Below, one piece after another: positions 38,001 to 47,258 of a DNA stretch of 64,000 nt (position 1 is the stretch's first letter; the number at the start of each line of letters is the position of its first letter). The notes under the pieces are model-generated. The model was not told the origin of the DNA. It did not search any database and was given only the letters and a program-made list of their open reading frames with translations. Location: NCBI RefSeq assembly GCF_018499875.1, contig NZ_JAHBAY010000011.1, forward strand, positions 186,001 to 250,000, given 5' to 3'. The translations under genes and the position numbers were made by a program. The stretch comes from Kineosporia corallincola. Its GTDB lineage: Bacteria > Actinomycetota > Actinomycetes > Actinomycetales > Kineosporiaceae.

Positions 38001-41000
38001 TGGGCGGGCATCCGCTGCTGGTGCTGCGACTGGCCGGCCGGCTCTCGGTGGGCCTCGGGCTGAAGGTGGGGGTGCGTGACATCCTCGACGCCCCCACGGT
38101 GGAGCGCCTGGCCCGGCGGCTGCCGTACGGTGACCGGCCCAGGCTGCGGGCCGGATCGGCGCCGAACTCCCCGGAACAGACCGAGCTCTCGCCCGCTCAG
38201 CGTCGTCCCTGGTCGGACTACCGCAGGTCGGGCCCGGACGGCGGCGCCAACGTCGCGATCGCCTGGCGCCTGATCGGGCCCCTCGACGTGGCCGCGCTGG
38301 GGGCGGCGGTGGCCGATCTGGCCCGGCGCCACGACCCGCTGCGCAGCGTGGTCACCGAGCACGACGGCGTGCCTCACCTGACGGTGCGCGACGAGGTGCC
38401 GGCCCTGCGGGTGATCGAGGCCGGTGGCGCAGGACGCCCCCGCCCGGCGCAGCGCCTGGCTGCCGAGGCCCGCTACGCGTTCCGTCCGGATCGCGAGATA
38501 CCGCTGCGAGTGACCCTTTTCCGGGTGGCCGAGGACGAGCACCTGCTGCTCCTGCTGGCTCACCGGATCGCCGCCGACGAATGCTCCGACGTGCCGCTGC
38601 TGACCGACCTCTCCCGTGCCTACGCGGCGCGCACCCGGGGCGAGGAGCCGCGGTTCGCGCCGCTGCCGGTGCGCTACGCCGACTACTCCCGCTGGCAGAA
38701 CGATCTGCTGGGTGATCCGGCCGACCCGGCCAGCCCGGCCGCGCGGCAGCGGAACTACTGGAGCCGGCGGCTGGCCGGGCTGCCCGACGAAATGACGCTT
38801 CCGGCAGACCATCAGGGACCGGTCACCGGGGCGGGTGGCGCCGAGTCGTTCGCGATCGGGGCCGCCGCGGCCGGGCGCCTGCGGGGTGTGGCCGCGGCCC
38901 ACGACGTCCCGGTGTCCCTGCTGTTCCAGGCCGCGGTCGCCGTGCTACTGACGAAACTCGGTGCGGGGAATGACATCCCGCTGGTCTCGCCGGTCAGCGG
39001 ACGGCGGGACCCGGCGCTGGAGGGACTGGTCGGGTGCTTCGGGAACGCGGTGGTGCTGCGCGCCGACACCTCCGGCGATCCGCTGCTGCCCGAGCTGCTG
39101 GCGCGACTGCGCGACACCGCCCTGGCCGCCGCCGACCGTCAGGACCTGCCCTTCGACGGCCCGGCCCAGGTGATGGTGACCTACCGGGCACAGGTCCGCC
39201 GGGCGCTGGATCTGCCCGGCCTGGGCTGTCTTCCGGTGCGGGTGGAGCGCGCCACGCCCCGGGCCGACCTGTGCTTCGGTGTCGCCGATCTGGGGCCGGC
39301 CGGGATGGAGGGGCTGATCGATTACAGCGCAGACCGTTTCGACCCACTGACCGTGGCCGCCCTGGGGTCACGGCTGGTGCGGGTGCTGGAGCAGATGGCG
39401 GCGGCGCCGGGCGCCCGGCTGAGCTCGTACCACGCGCTGCTGCCCGGCGAACGCGAACGCGTCACCGGCCGCTGGGCCACCGGCGGCCCGGTCTCGATCG
39501 ACATGATGGGCCTGTCGGTGGTCGACGTGGTGGCCCAGCAGGCCCGGCTCACGCCGCACGCCACCGCGCTGGTCACCGCCGCCGGCCGGTGGAGCTTCGC
39601 CGAGCTGGAGGCCTGGACCAACCGCGCGGCCCGGGTGTTGCTGTGGGCCGGGCCGTTACGCGGCCGTCTGGTGGCGCTGCACCTGGACCGGGCCTGGATG
39701 CTGCCCGCGATCCTGGCGGTGCTGAAGACCGGTGCGGCGTACCTCTCCCCGGAACCCGGCCAGGTGCCGCCCGCGGGTGCCGAGCCGGTGCTGACCCTGG
39801 ACTCGGCCGCCCTGCTCGACGGTGGGGAGAGCGACGCCCCGCTCACCGACGCCGAACGCGGCGGCCCGCTGGTGCCCGACCTGCCGGCCTGGGTGAGCGG
39901 CACCGGCGTGGTGGTGACGCACTCCGCCCTGGTGAACCTGGCCACCTCGCACCACGCCCGGCTGATGGGCCCGGACTCCTCGCGCTGCCGGGTGGCGCAC
40001 ACCGCCTCGTTCGCGCACGCCCGCTCCTGGGAACCGGTGCTGTGGATGCTGGCCGGGCACGAACTGCACGTGATCCCGGACGGTCCCGGCCTGGTCGCCC
40101 GGCTGCGCGACGCCCGCATCGAGGTGCTCGAGGTGACGCCGGCCCAGCTGGTCCGGCTGCTGCCGGTGGGTCTGCTCGGGATCGGGCTGAGCGTGCTGCT
40201 GATCGGCGACGGCCCGGTGGATCACGATGTGTGGCAGGGGGTCTGCGCGGTGCCGGGGCTGGTGGTGCACCAGCTGTACGGCAGCGCGGAGACGTCGGTG
40301 GACGCCTACGGCTGGCACGGGTACGCCAACGGCGGGCGTGCCGCCTACCGGCTCGACGGGGTGTGCACCTATGTGCTGGACGCGTCGCTGCACCCGGTCC
40401 CGGTCGGGGTGACCGGCGATCTGTACGTGGCGGGCGCCGGGCTGGCCTACGGCTATCTCGGCCGGCCCGGGCGCACCGCTTCGTGTTTCGTGGCCGACCC
40501 GTTCCGGCCCGGGCAGCGGATGTACCGCACCGGTGACCTGGCCCGGTGGACCACCGACGGCATGCTGACCCTGGTGCGGCGCCGGGACCGGCCGCCGGTC
40601 ACGCCGCTGACCCCGGCCGCGCTGCGGCTGCTCGGGACCGGCGGGCCGATCGGCGGGTTCAGCGGTTCCGAGGTGGTCCAGCTGCCGGCCGGGGTGGATC
40701 CGGACCGGTTGCAGGCCGCCCTGCGGGCCGTGGTGGCGGCGCATCCCGCCCTGCGGACCCGGCTCACCGGCGACGGGCTGGAGCAGCCGGACCGCTGGCA
40801 GGCCCCGCTGATCCGCACGGTGCCCGCCAGAGACCAGGACCCGCAGGAGCTCTGGCGGTCGATCTCACGCCAGGCCGGGCTGGAACGCGCCCGGCTGGAC
40901 CCGCGGGAAGGGGTGATGCTGACCGCGGTCCGGTTCGACCGGGGGCCCGACCACAGCGGCCGTCTGCTGATCGTGGCGAACCAGCTCGTGGTGGATAGTG

Positions 41001-42085
41001 TTTCGTGGCACGTTCTTCTGTCCGATCTGTCTCTTGCGTATTCCCAAACCCTCTGCGGTAATATCAATCTCGTGCCGGAGGGAACTTCCTTCCGGCACTG
41101 GGCCCGGCGCCTCACCGGTCTGGCCCAGGCCCGTGGACCTGAAATGCGGCAATGGTGCAAGATTCTCACCGCTGCGCCGAGGCTCCCGGTCGATCGTGAC
41201 GTCGACCCGGTGCTCGACCGTACGACCTCCCTCCAAGAGGTCGGCCGTGAACTGCCCGTCGCGAGAACGGATCAGATCCTCCATGCCGCCCCCCTGGCGT
41301 TCGGGGTGCCGGTGTGCGAGGTTCTGCTCACGGCGCTGGCTCTCGCGGTCGGTGATCTGCGCCGGCGGCATCAGGACCGCGGGGCCGGGCAGGGTCACGG
41401 AGGGGACGCCCGCGACGAGGGGAGTGCTGGCCCCTCGTCGTCCCTCCGTGGCTCTGCCCGGCTCCGCGGTGTGCTCGTCAGCCTGACTGCCGATGGCCGC
41501 AGCACCGAAACGGCCGACACCGCCGGCACAGCCAACGGCACCAATGCTGCCGGCACCTTCGACATCTCCCGCACCGTGGGCTGTTTCACCCACACGTACC
41601 CGGCTCACCTCGATCCCGGCGACGTCGACCTGGACGATGCCCTGGCCGGAGGCCCGGCCGCGGCCCAGGCGGTGACCAACGTGGCCAAGGCCCTGGCCGA
41701 GATCCCGGACGGTGGGCTCGGTTACGGCCTGCTGCGCGAGGTGAACCGGTGCACCGCAGGCGAACTCGCCCGTCACCCGGAGCCGCAGATCGGGTTCTTC
41801 TGGGCCGGGCGCACCGACTTCCCGGCCCCCGCCGACTGGTCGCCGGCGCCGGAGTCGGAGGCCGCCGGCGCCGAGTCCCCCGTGACCCAGGCCCTGGTCG
41901 TGACCGCCCGCGTCGAGGAACGCCCCACCGGGCCGCAACTCACCGTCAGCTGGGTCTGGCCGGAGGGCGTGCTGGACGCCTCCACGGTGGAGGACCTCGC
42001 CGACACCTGGCTGCGCGCCCTCACCGCGATCGGCCGGTGCGCCGCCCGTCAGCAGACCCCCGGACCGGCCCAGGAGCAGACATGA
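35027..42085 (+). CDS. Degenerate NRPS: C*-A-T*-C*-A*-E* in one open frame
   Basis: 2352 aa from ATG 35027 (GTG at 35024 possible; AGGTGA upstream). Domains: C about 1-450 with HHRLVLG at 146-152, where the usual Asp is Leu. Adenylation 1 about 464-950 looks intact, with [11 protein letters not shown] at 593, [25 protein letters not shown] and GGKLDVA. Carrier about 965-1030 has LGGHPLL: Pro996 replaces the Ser that carries phosphopantetheine. C2 about 1050-1490 has HRIAADE at 1179-1185: the catalytic second His is Arg. Adenylation 2 about 1500-1865 lacks the P-loop ([11 protein letters not shown]) and the late GRxDxQxK and Lys motifs, and no second carrier follows. The end, about 1865-2340, is epimerase-like ([16 protein letters not shown]) but HH is replaced by Asn1985-Gln1986. 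Seven kilobases without a stop or frameshift. It is expected to be iron-regulated with its neighbours. Confidence 0.92.
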   Translation: MEHVRPVTPLQEGLLFQVLARRERADVPDVHVAQLALDLRGAVDPGRWRAAAQALLDRHPALRVGFRQETTGRSVAVAGEHVVLPWQEIDLGHLSAQGYGRAALDRELAAQTETDLLRGFDPAVAPLLRATLYRLGPEWYRLVLTHHRLVLGAASMRALLDELLASAGAAVPVPEGWTCVGDPVPEDRTGLAGGVFGDDPEPGFPAYSGAGTLIASGAGHDPAQLPERLGEELDPATTAALAALAHEELVTPEAVVRAAWGIVLSALTGTPDVVFGTMATVRPERTGQDRRDGRAETDACARVGQFGVVVPVRLRVDPARPTGDLLREAGGAGGAAEPGAVPPMDQLFDTMVVFAGHPVNAGLPRWVDDVEVADAAVRDFSPCPLTLIATDSERLRLELVFAPGAVDAVLAGRVLARFTGVLRQLAHASIPSAGRLDLLLEGERVELLGPRTLGENPRNVPSSIIDVLREQARRHPDAVALVTEQQRWTYAELDDWSGRVAAGLCNLPDWDGHIVGLQLPRAWMLPAALAVLRSGAAALLLDEAAPAERSYAMLADASPTVVVRSVEELENAWFAASSELPAIIPGSPALVVYTSGSTGEPQGVVVTQMALANLLASHRRHLMVRYGTRLRLGQVQPFTSDAFWDQVLWMLAGHQLHVIADDVHRDPETLITYLDRHGIDGIDLTPTHLRELIPAGLLDANAGRLKLLTVGGEPLDPALWRRICGEPGLRVHDLYGAVETTVDAWGRLSGPSGRRSAYRVDGVRTYLLDAALRPVPAGVVGELYVAGAGLALGYLDRPAQTAARFVADPFRPGERMYRTGDLARRGADGVLEFAGRTDRQLKIHGHRVEPGEIEAALCSLPGVAQAAVVLREGTLTGYLVRRGSGLFNGPKQPGRPGEGGTPAELPREETAGLRERLERVLPGHLVPERFVRLAALPRTPGGKLDVAALPSPPSSQPPAVPPRTEREALLAGVFAEMLGLERVGIHDDFLALGGHPLLVLRLAGRLSVGLGLKVGVRDILDAPTVERLARRLPYGDRPRLRAGSAPNSPEQTELSPAQRRPWSDYRRSGPDGGANVAIAWRLIGPLDVAALGAAVADLARRHDPLRSVVTEHDGVPHLTVRDEVPALRVIEAGGAGRPRPAQRLAAEARYAFRPDREIPLRVTLFRVAEDEHLLLLLAHRIAADECSDVPLLTDLSRAYAARTRGEEPRFAPLPVRYADYSRWQNDLLGDPADPASPAARQRNYWSRRLAGLPDEMTLPADHQGPVTGAGGAESFAIGAAAAGRLRGVAAAHDVPVSLLFQAAVAVLLTKLGAGNDIPLVSPVSGRRDPALEGLVGCFGNAVVLRADTSGDPLLPELLARLRDTALAAADRQDLPFDGPAQVMVTYRAQVRRALDLPGLGCLPVRVERATPRADLCFGVADLGPAGMEGLIDYSADRFDPLTVAALGSRLVRVLEQMAAAPGARLSSYHALLPGERERVTGRWATGGPVSIDMMGLSVVDVVAQQARLTPHATALVTAAGRWSFAELEAWTNRAARVLLWAGPLRGRLVALHLDRAWMLPAILAVLKTGAAYLSPEPGQVPPAGAEPVLTLDSAALLDGGESDAPLTDAERGGPLVPDLPAWVSGTGVVVTHSALVNLATSHHARLMGPDSSRCRVAHTASFAHARSWEPVLWMLAGHELHVIPDGPGLVARLRDARIEVLEVTPAQLVRLLPVGLLGIGLSVLLIGDGPVDHDVWQGVCAVPGLVVHQLYGSAETSVDAYGWHGYANGGRAAYRLDGVCTYVLDASLHPVPVGVTGDLYVAGAGLAYGYLGRPGRTASCFVADPFRPGQRMYRTGDLARWTTDGMLTLVRRRDRPPVTPLTPAALRLLGTGGPIGGFSGSEVVQLPAGVDPDRLQAALRAVVAAHPALRTRLTGDGLEQPDRWQAPLIRTVPARDQDPQELWRSISRQAGLERARLDPREGVMLTAVRFDRGPDHSGRLLIVANQLVVDSVSWHVLLSDLSLAYSQTLCGNINLVPEGTSFRHWARRLTGLAQARGPEMRQWCKILTAAPRLPVDRDVDPVLDRTTSLQEVGRELPVARTDQILHAAPLAFGVPVCEVLLTALALAVGDLRRRHQDRGAGQGHGGDARDEGSAGPSSSLRGSARLRGVLVSLTADGRSTETADTAGTANGTNAAGTFDISRTVGCFTHTYPAHLDPGDVDLDDALAGGPAAAQAVTNVAKALAEIPDGGLGYGLLREVNRCTAGELARHPEPQIGFFWAGRTDFPAPADWSPAPESEAAGAESPVTQALVVTARVEERPTGPQLTVSWVWPEGVLDASTVEDLADTWLRALTAIGRCAARQQTPGPAQEQT

Positions 42086-42297
42086 CCAATCCGTTCGAGC
42101 ACCCCGACGGCGAGTACCTCGTGCTGGTGAACGACGAGAACCAGCACAGTCTCTGGCCGGGATTCGTCGAGGTGCCGGCCGGCTGGCGCGCGGTCGCCGG
42201 GCCGGGCGACCGCGCGTCGTGCGTGGACTACATCGAGACCCACTGGACCGACCTGAGGCCGAGAAGCCTGGCCGAATTCATGGACCCGAAGGCCTAG
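42082..42297 (+). CDS. MbtH-like NRPS chaperone
   Basis: 71 aa, ATGA overlap with the NRPS stop. The MbtH signature is complete: [29 protein letters not shown] and a C-terminal WTDLRPRSL. These small proteins bind adenylation domains and activate them. Its preservation next to an NRPS with one apparently intact adenylation domain suggests that domain is still expressed and folded. Confidence 0.96.
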   Translation: MTNPFEHPDGEYLVLVNDENQHSLWPGFVEVPAGWRAVAGPGDRASCVDYIETHWTDLRPRSLAEFMDPKA

Positions 42298-42319
42298 TGA
42301 GTCCGAAGAGCCCCATGAG

Positions 42320-43411
42320 TCAGGCGCTCTCGTCCTCCACCTCGGTGGCCGGGTCGCCGTCCGCGGCCCGGGCGATCATCGGCACCAGGTTCTCGATCAG
42401 GTAGGGCACACTCAGCACGGTGGCGAACGAGGTGGCGCTGCCCAGCGTGGACTCCACACCGTCGTCCGAACCGTCGTTCAGGTACACGTCACCGCCGTTC
42501 TGGTACACGTCGAGCTTGTTGTAGAGGTTGTCGGCGGCCAGCCCGGCCTTGTCGGTCTTCGCGTTCGGCACCAGCCAGACCAGCGCGTCCACGTCGAGCA
42601 GGCCGACGCGCTCCTTGCTGATGTTCGCGCCGAACTCGCCGCCCACCGCGTCGGCCAGGCCCTTGGGCAGGGTGAGCCCCAGCGACTTCAGGAACTGACC
42701 CCGCGGGTCGTCCTCCGCGTACACGTAGTAGCCCTGGTAAAGCGTTGCCATCAGCCCGGTCTTGCCCTCCAGGCCGGGATTGGCCGAGCGGGCCGCGGCG
42801 AACTGCTCATTGACGTCGGCGACCAGCTTCTCGGCCGCCGCCGACCGGCCCACCGCCCGGCCCACGGTGGTGGTGATGACGTCCCAGGCCACCGCGTAGT
42901 CGTTGGCCCCCTCGGGAGCCGGCAGGGTGGGCGCGATCTGGCTCAGCTTGTCGTAGTCCTCTTGCGACACATCGGAATACATACCGACGATCAGATCGGG
43001 CTGGAGCGCCGCGATCTGCTCGAACTGGATGCCGTCGGTGTTGTCCAGCGAGGTGGGCAGGGCGGACCCGCCGAGCTTTTCCGTTGCCCAGGGCCAGATC
43101 TCGCCCTCGTGGCTGCCGAACCAGTGCGTGGTGGCGATCGGCACCACGCCCAGCGCCAGCAGCGCGTCCTGCTCGACCAGCCCGACCACCACCACCTTCG
43201 AGGGCGCGGCGGTGATCTCGGTGGTGCCGAACTTGTGCTCGATCGACACCGGGAAGGCGTCGGTGCTCGCGCCGTTCGTGGCGCCGCCCCCGGCGCCGGA
43301 CGAGGTGTCGTCGTCGCTGCCGCAGGCGGCCACCAGGGCGAGTCCGGCGGTGGCGAGGGTGGCGCCGAACGCCCGTCGGGACAGGACGGGCCGTGCGGAA
43401 CGCGGGGACAT
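42320..43411 (-). CDS. Fe(III)-siderophore-binding lipoprotein
   Basis: 363 aa. A signal peptide with SRRAFG (Tat-like) ends in the lipobox LVAAC. The mature part is a FepB/FecB-type periplasmic-binding fold: KVVVVGLVEQDALLALGV, the QFEQIAALQPDLIVG helix-strand unit and a C-terminal lobe. It captures ferric siderophore outside the membrane for an ABC importer. Last gene of the minus-strand iron operon; the matching permease in this window is broken, so it may use a permease encoded elsewhere. Confidence 0.92.
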   Translation of the reverse strand: MSPRSARPVLSRRAFGATLATAGLALVAACGSDDDTSSGAGGGATNGASTDAFPVSIEHKFGTTEITAAPSKVVVVGLVEQDALLALGVVPIATTHWFGSHEGEIWPWATEKLGGSALPTSLDNTDGIQFEQIAALQPDLIVGMYSDVSQEDYDKLSQIAPTLPAPEGANDYAVAWDVITTTVGRAVGRSAAAEKLVADVNEQFAAARSANPGLEGKTGLMATLYQGYYVYAEDDPRGQFLKSLGLTLPKGLADAVGGEFGANISKERVGLLDVDALVWLVPNAKTDKAGLAADNLYNKLDVYQNGGDVYLNDGSDDGVESTLGSATSFATVLSVPYLIENLVPMIARAADGDPATEVEDESA

Positions 43412-43465
43412 CGGAACCTCCGTGGTTAGGTGCGCGACAAGCTCACCGTCGTCCTCGATTTCGGG

Positions 43466-43933
43466 TCAGCGCACCAGCCGCAGGGCCCCGATCAGGTCGT
43501 TGTAGCCCGGCGGCGTCATCGACATGGGCAGCTTGACGGTGCACACCGGCAGGTCGACGCGGGGGATCAGCTGGGCCCGCCAGAAGTCCATGGTGCCGGG
43601 CTTGACCGCGGTGAGGTTGTGGCTCCACCAGTCGTCGAGCTCGATCAGCACGCTGCCGTCCGCCTCCAGCACGGTGGTCTCCGAACGCACCGCCAGCCGG
43701 GGCCCGCCGAAGTCGATGTCGCGGTAGAGCCAGCACGCGATGCCGCCGGGGCGGGGCCTTCTCACCGCCTCCGGCGCGGCGGCGACGGGCGCCTCGGCCC
43801 GGCGGCTGCTCATCAGCTGCCCGATGTCCACCCCCTCGGACAACCCGCCCGGGGCGGTGCCGGGCCGCTGCCGCGCACCCGCCCGTGACACCGCCCGTGA
43901 TGCTGCCTGTGATGCTGAGAACTGCCGATCCAC
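43466..43933 (-). CDS. Unknown protein in the iron operon
   Basis: 155 aa; GTG start with GGGAGG 7 bases upstream. No signal peptide or membrane helix. The N-terminal ~55 residues are Ala/Arg/Gly-rich; the rest is a compact domain with IACWLYRDIDFGGPRL, ELDDWWSHNLTAVKPG and a C-terminal NDLIGALRLVR. I do not recognise a family. Its place between the flavin monooxygenase and the siderophore-binding lipoprotein suggests a role in siderophore modification or handling. Confidence 0.72.
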   Translation of the reverse strand: MDRQFSASQAASRAVSRAGARQRPGTAPGGLSEGVDIGQLMSSRRAEAPVAAAPEAVRRPRPGGIACWLYRDIDFGGPRLAVRSETTVLEADGSVLIELDDWWSHNLTAVKPGTMDFWRAQLIPRVDLPVCTVKLPMSMTPPGYNDLIGALRLVR

Positions 43934-43991
43934 GCTGCTTCCTCCCGTCGGCGACCGTTGCCGGAGTCGACGGACGGGAGCGGCGGAAGGT

Positions 43992-45401
43992 TCAGGGTTC
44001 GCGGACCAGGGGTGGCACCGGATCGGGACGCCGGTGCCGCGCGGCCAGCAGCGACCGCAGCAGGATCCCCGGCCGGGCCAGTTCCGAGGGGTGCCGGAGC
44101 ATCTGCGTCACCTCGACGAAAACCCGGTTCACCGGTGCGTCGGTCATCGAGGCCGCGACCACCCGGGCCACCAGCCACCCGGACACCCGCTGCGCCAGGG
44201 TGCGGGTGCCCGCACCGGCGGCCGCGGCGGCGTCACCCGTGGTGGAGATCGACCAGGCGGCGTCCACCACCACCCGCTGGAGATCGAGGAACGCGCGGGC
44301 CGGGACATCCAGGTCGGGCTCCGAGCGCAGGAACAACGACAGCGCGCCGGCGTGCAGCGAGGCCGAGCTGATGCCCTGCGCGTAGAGCGGGTTGAACGAC
44401 GCCACGGCGTCGCCCACCGGCACCAGCCGCGCGGGAAGCCTTTCGCACGAACAGAAGTCGCGACGCCGGCTGTCGGCCTGGCGGAAGGTGGCGACCTCGC
44501 CGAGCATCTCGCCCTCGACCGCCCGGCCGAACGGTTCCGGGTGCTCGGTGCGGCAGCGGGCCACCATGTCGGCGGCCGTGCTGCCGGGCCGGAAGTCGCC
44601 GTAGCCGCCCTGCACCACGATGAACCGGTCGTTCTCCACGGCCATCGCGATCGCCCCGCTCGCGGCGCCGCCGTACTTGGACCCGGTCAGGTTCATCGCC
44701 AGGCCGACGCCGGGTGTGCCGGGCGGGCGGCGGAAGAACGCGGTGGCGTAGTTGACCCCGGAGATCACCCGGACCATCGGCGGCCGGTCCCAGCCCGCCT
44801 CCTCCAGCCAGTCGCTCACCCGGCTGGCCCGGCCCATGGCGTCCACCACCAGGTCGGCCGGCTCCACCCCGGAGACACCAGCGGACTCGTACGTCACGGC
44901 GGTGACGGCGGTGTCGCCGAACTCCAGGCCGGTGACCCGGCCGGTCAGGCTCTTCACGTTCGGGACCGCCCGCAGCTCGGCCCGGACCAGGTCTTCCAGG
45001 AACGGCCGGGTGAGAGCCAGCCGCCGCACGTCCGCACCGTTCACCCGGGGCACGCCGTCGTCGTAGACGGCCACCCGGTCGGTGGTGACCAGGCAGGCCC
45101 CGGCCTCGATCGCGCGGTCGGTGAAGCCCGGGAACCAGCGCTCCAGGAAACCGCCCCCGGCGGCCAGCAGCACGTGAGCCTGCCCGCCCTGCGGCACCCC
45201 CTTGCGCGGCACACCGCCCTCCGGCAGCTCGTCCCGCTCCATCACCAGCACCGTGGCGGCGTGGTCGGCCAGCACCCTGGCCGCCAGCAGTCCGGCGATG
45301 CTGCCGCCCAGCACCACGGCCGTGCCCAGGCTCTTCGCCGGGGGCGTGACCGGAGGACCGGCGGAGGTGATGGCGTGGAAGGTACTGGCCGCGGTGGTCA
45401 T
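43992..45401 (-). CDS. FAD-dependent monooxygenase (group A type)
   Basis: 469 aa. The Rossmann motif GGSIAGLLAARVLADHA starts near residue 30, followed by PRKGVPQGGQAHVLLAAG and the second FAD motif with GDAVASFNPLYAQGIS. This layout is shared by aromatic hydroxylases, epoxidases of the LasC/MonCI type and geranylgeranyl reductases. The substrate is unknown; the operon suggests tailoring of a secreted iron chelator. Only six bases separate its start from the upstream transporter gene stop, so the genes are co-transcribed. Confidence 0.85.
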   Translation of the reverse strand: MTTAASTFHAITSAGPPVTPPAKSLGTAVVLGGSIAGLLAARVLADHAATVLVMERDELPEGGVPRKGVPQGGQAHVLLAAGGGFLERWFPGFTDRAIEAGACLVTTDRVAVYDDGVPRVNGADVRRLALTRPFLEDLVRAELRAVPNVKSLTGRVTGLEFGDTAVTAVTYESAGVSGVEPADLVVDAMGRASRVSDWLEEAGWDRPPMVRVISGVNYATAFFRRPPGTPGVGLAMNLTGSKYGGAASGAIAMAVENDRFIVVQGGYGDFRPGSTAADMVARCRTEHPEPFGRAVEGEMLGEVATFRQADSRRRDFCSCERLPARLVPVGDAVASFNPLYAQGISSASLHAGALSLFLRSEPDLDVPARAFLDLQRVVVDAAWSISTTGDAAAAAGAGTRTLAQRVSGWLVARVVAASMTDAPVNRVFVEVTQMLRHPSELARPGILLRSLLAARHRRPDPVPPLVREP

Positions 45402-45407
45402 GTCCGA

Positions 45408-47258
45408 TTATTGCCAGTTGCCGGAATTTCCGGGCGGCTGCGAGCCGGATTTGCCCGAAGGTCCCGGCGATTCCTCCGGCACCTCCTTCGACGCATCCCT
45501 CGACGCATCCCTCGACCAGGCCCGCCACAGTCCGGCGTAGATACCCCCGGCCGCCACCAGCTCGTCGTGCGTACCGTGCTCGTCGATCCGCCCGGCCCGC
45601 ATCACCACCACCCGGTCGGCACTCGCGGCCTGGGTCAGGCGGTGGGCCACGACCAGCGCGGTCCGCCCGGAGAGTGCCCGTTGGGCAGCGCTTTCCAGCA
45701 CCCGGGCGCCGGCGCTGCCGGCCTCGGCGGTGGCCTCGTCGAGGATCGCCACCGGCGGATCGGCCAGCACCAGCCGGGCCAGGGCCAGCTGCTGGGCCTG
45801 CGCCGCGGTCAGCGCGTGGCCGCCGTCGCCGACCACCGTGTTCAGTCCCTCGGGCAGCCGCCGCACCCAGTCCAGGGCGTGCACCTGGTCCAGGGCGGCC
45901 TCCAGCTCGGCCGGCGAGGCGCCGGGCCGGGCCAGCCGCAGGTCGTCGGCCAGCGGCCCGGCGAACACGTGCACCTCCTGGGTGACCAGGGCGACGGTGC
46001 GGCGCACGGTGCCGGGGCCGAGCCCGGTGACGTCCGCGCCGCCGAGCCGGATGGTCCCGGAGCCCGGCGGGTGGAAACCCGCGATCAGCTTGACCAGCGT
46101 GCTCTTCCCGGCGCCGCTGGCCCCGACCACGGCCACCCGGTGCCCGGCCGGGATGTCCAGGTCGACGCCGGTGAGCACCGGGTGACCGTCGACGTAGGAG
46201 TGCCCCACCTGCTCCACCGTCACCGAGGCCCCGGTGATCGCGGGGCCGGAACCGACCGGGGGAGAGGGGATGTCGACCACCCCGACGAGCCGTGCCAGGC
46301 TGGCCGTGGCCGACTGCGCCTCGTCCAGCAGGAACAGGGCGGTGTTGACCGGCGTGAACAGGCCGTGGAAGTAGAAGGCGGCGGCCGACGCCGTGCCGAT
46401 CGACACCTCACCGGTGCGCACCAGCACGAAACCCGTGACCAGCACCCCGGACAGGCCGATGAACTCGGCCAGGTTCAGCCGCCCGAAGAAGCCGGTCTGG
46501 AGCACCACCCCGTCGAGCGAGCGGCCGACCGTGCGGGACGACGCCGCCGCGACCCGGGGCAGCTGCCGCCCGGTCAGCCGGAAGGCCCGCACCGTGCGGG
46601 CGTTGCCGATCGTCTCCAGCAGCTGTTGCTGCTGCTCGCCGGTCGCCACTCGTTGCTCCGCGTAGACCCGCCCGGCCCGGCGCAGGTACCAGCGCACGGT
46701 CAGCGCCTGCACCGGCGCGGCGAGCAGCGCCACCAGCAGGAAGCGCGGGTCGAGCACCCCGAGCGCGGCCAGGGTGAGCACGACCGTCAGCCCGGAACGG
46801 GCGAATTCGGGAACCGCCTCGCGCACACCCTCGCTGATCTTGGCGACGTCGTTGGTCACCCGGGAGGTCAGATCGCCCGAACCGGCCCGCTCCAGGTCGC
46901 CGGCCGGAAGCCGTAAGGCCTTCTCCACGAAGCGTTCCCGCAGCTCGGCCAGCGCGGACTCACCCGCCAGGGCCAGCTGGGCCATGCCGATCGGGGTGAG
47001 CAGCCCCTGCACCAGCGCCACCAGGGCGATGCCGGCCGCGGGCAGCACCAGGCCGGACGGCTCGCCGCCGGTGGCCACCACGTCGACGATCCGGCCGAGC
47101 AACGGCGAGCTGAGCAGCCCGGCCACCGTGGCCAGCACCAGCACCACCACGCCGGACAGGGCGGGCACCCGTTGCGGGCGGACCAGCTCGCGCAGCATCT
47201 GCCGGCAGCGCGCCGGGGTGGCGATCGGCAGACGGTAATCCGTTGCGGCAGAGGTCAT
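45408..47258 (-). CDS. ABC exporter half-transporter (canonical Walker A)
   Basis: 616 aa, one six-helix membrane domain (about 30-320) fused to an ATPase domain. Walker A is GASGAGKSTLVKLIAG; Walker B ends PPVAILDEATAEAG. The signature is LTAAQ instead of LSGGQ. Start overlaps the preceding stop (ATGA). With its partner it forms a heterodimer in which its Walker A pairs with the partner's intact LSGGQ. The context suggests siderophore export. The 28 C-terminal residues are Pro/Ser/Gly-rich and disordered. Confidence 0.9.
   Translation of the reverse strand: MTSAATDYRLPIATPARCRQMLRELVRPQRVPALSGVVVLVLATVAGLLSSPLLGRIVDVVATGGEPSGLVLPAAGIALVALVQGLLTPIGMAQLALAGESALAELRERFVEKALRLPAGDLERAGSGDLTSRVTNDVAKISEGVREAVPEFARSGLTVVLTLAALGVLDPRFLLVALLAAPVQALTVRWYLRRAGRVYAEQRVATGEQQQQLLETIGNARTVRAFRLTGRQLPRVAAASSRTVGRSLDGVVLQTGFFGRLNLAEFIGLSGVLVTGFVLVRTGEVSIGTASAAAFYFHGLFTPVNTALFLLDEAQSATASLARLVGVVDIPSPPVGSGPAITGASVTVEQVGHSYVDGHPVLTGVDLDIPAGHRVAVVGASGAGKSTLVKLIAGFHPPGSGTIRLGGADVTGLGPGTVRRTVALVTQEVHVFAGPLADDLRLARPGASPAELEAALDQVHALDWVRRLPEGLNTVVGDGGHALTAAQAQQLALARLVLADPPVAILDEATAEAGSAGARVLESAAQRALSGRTALVVAHRLTQAASADRVVVMRAGRIDEHGTHDELVAAGGIYAGLWRAWSRDASRDASKEVPEESPGPSGKSGSQPPGNSGNWQ

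Noticed and set aside
43420-43440. Third IdeR box upstream of the siderophore-binding lipoprotein
   Set aside because: Only a half-site TTAGGT is present; the other half does not match.
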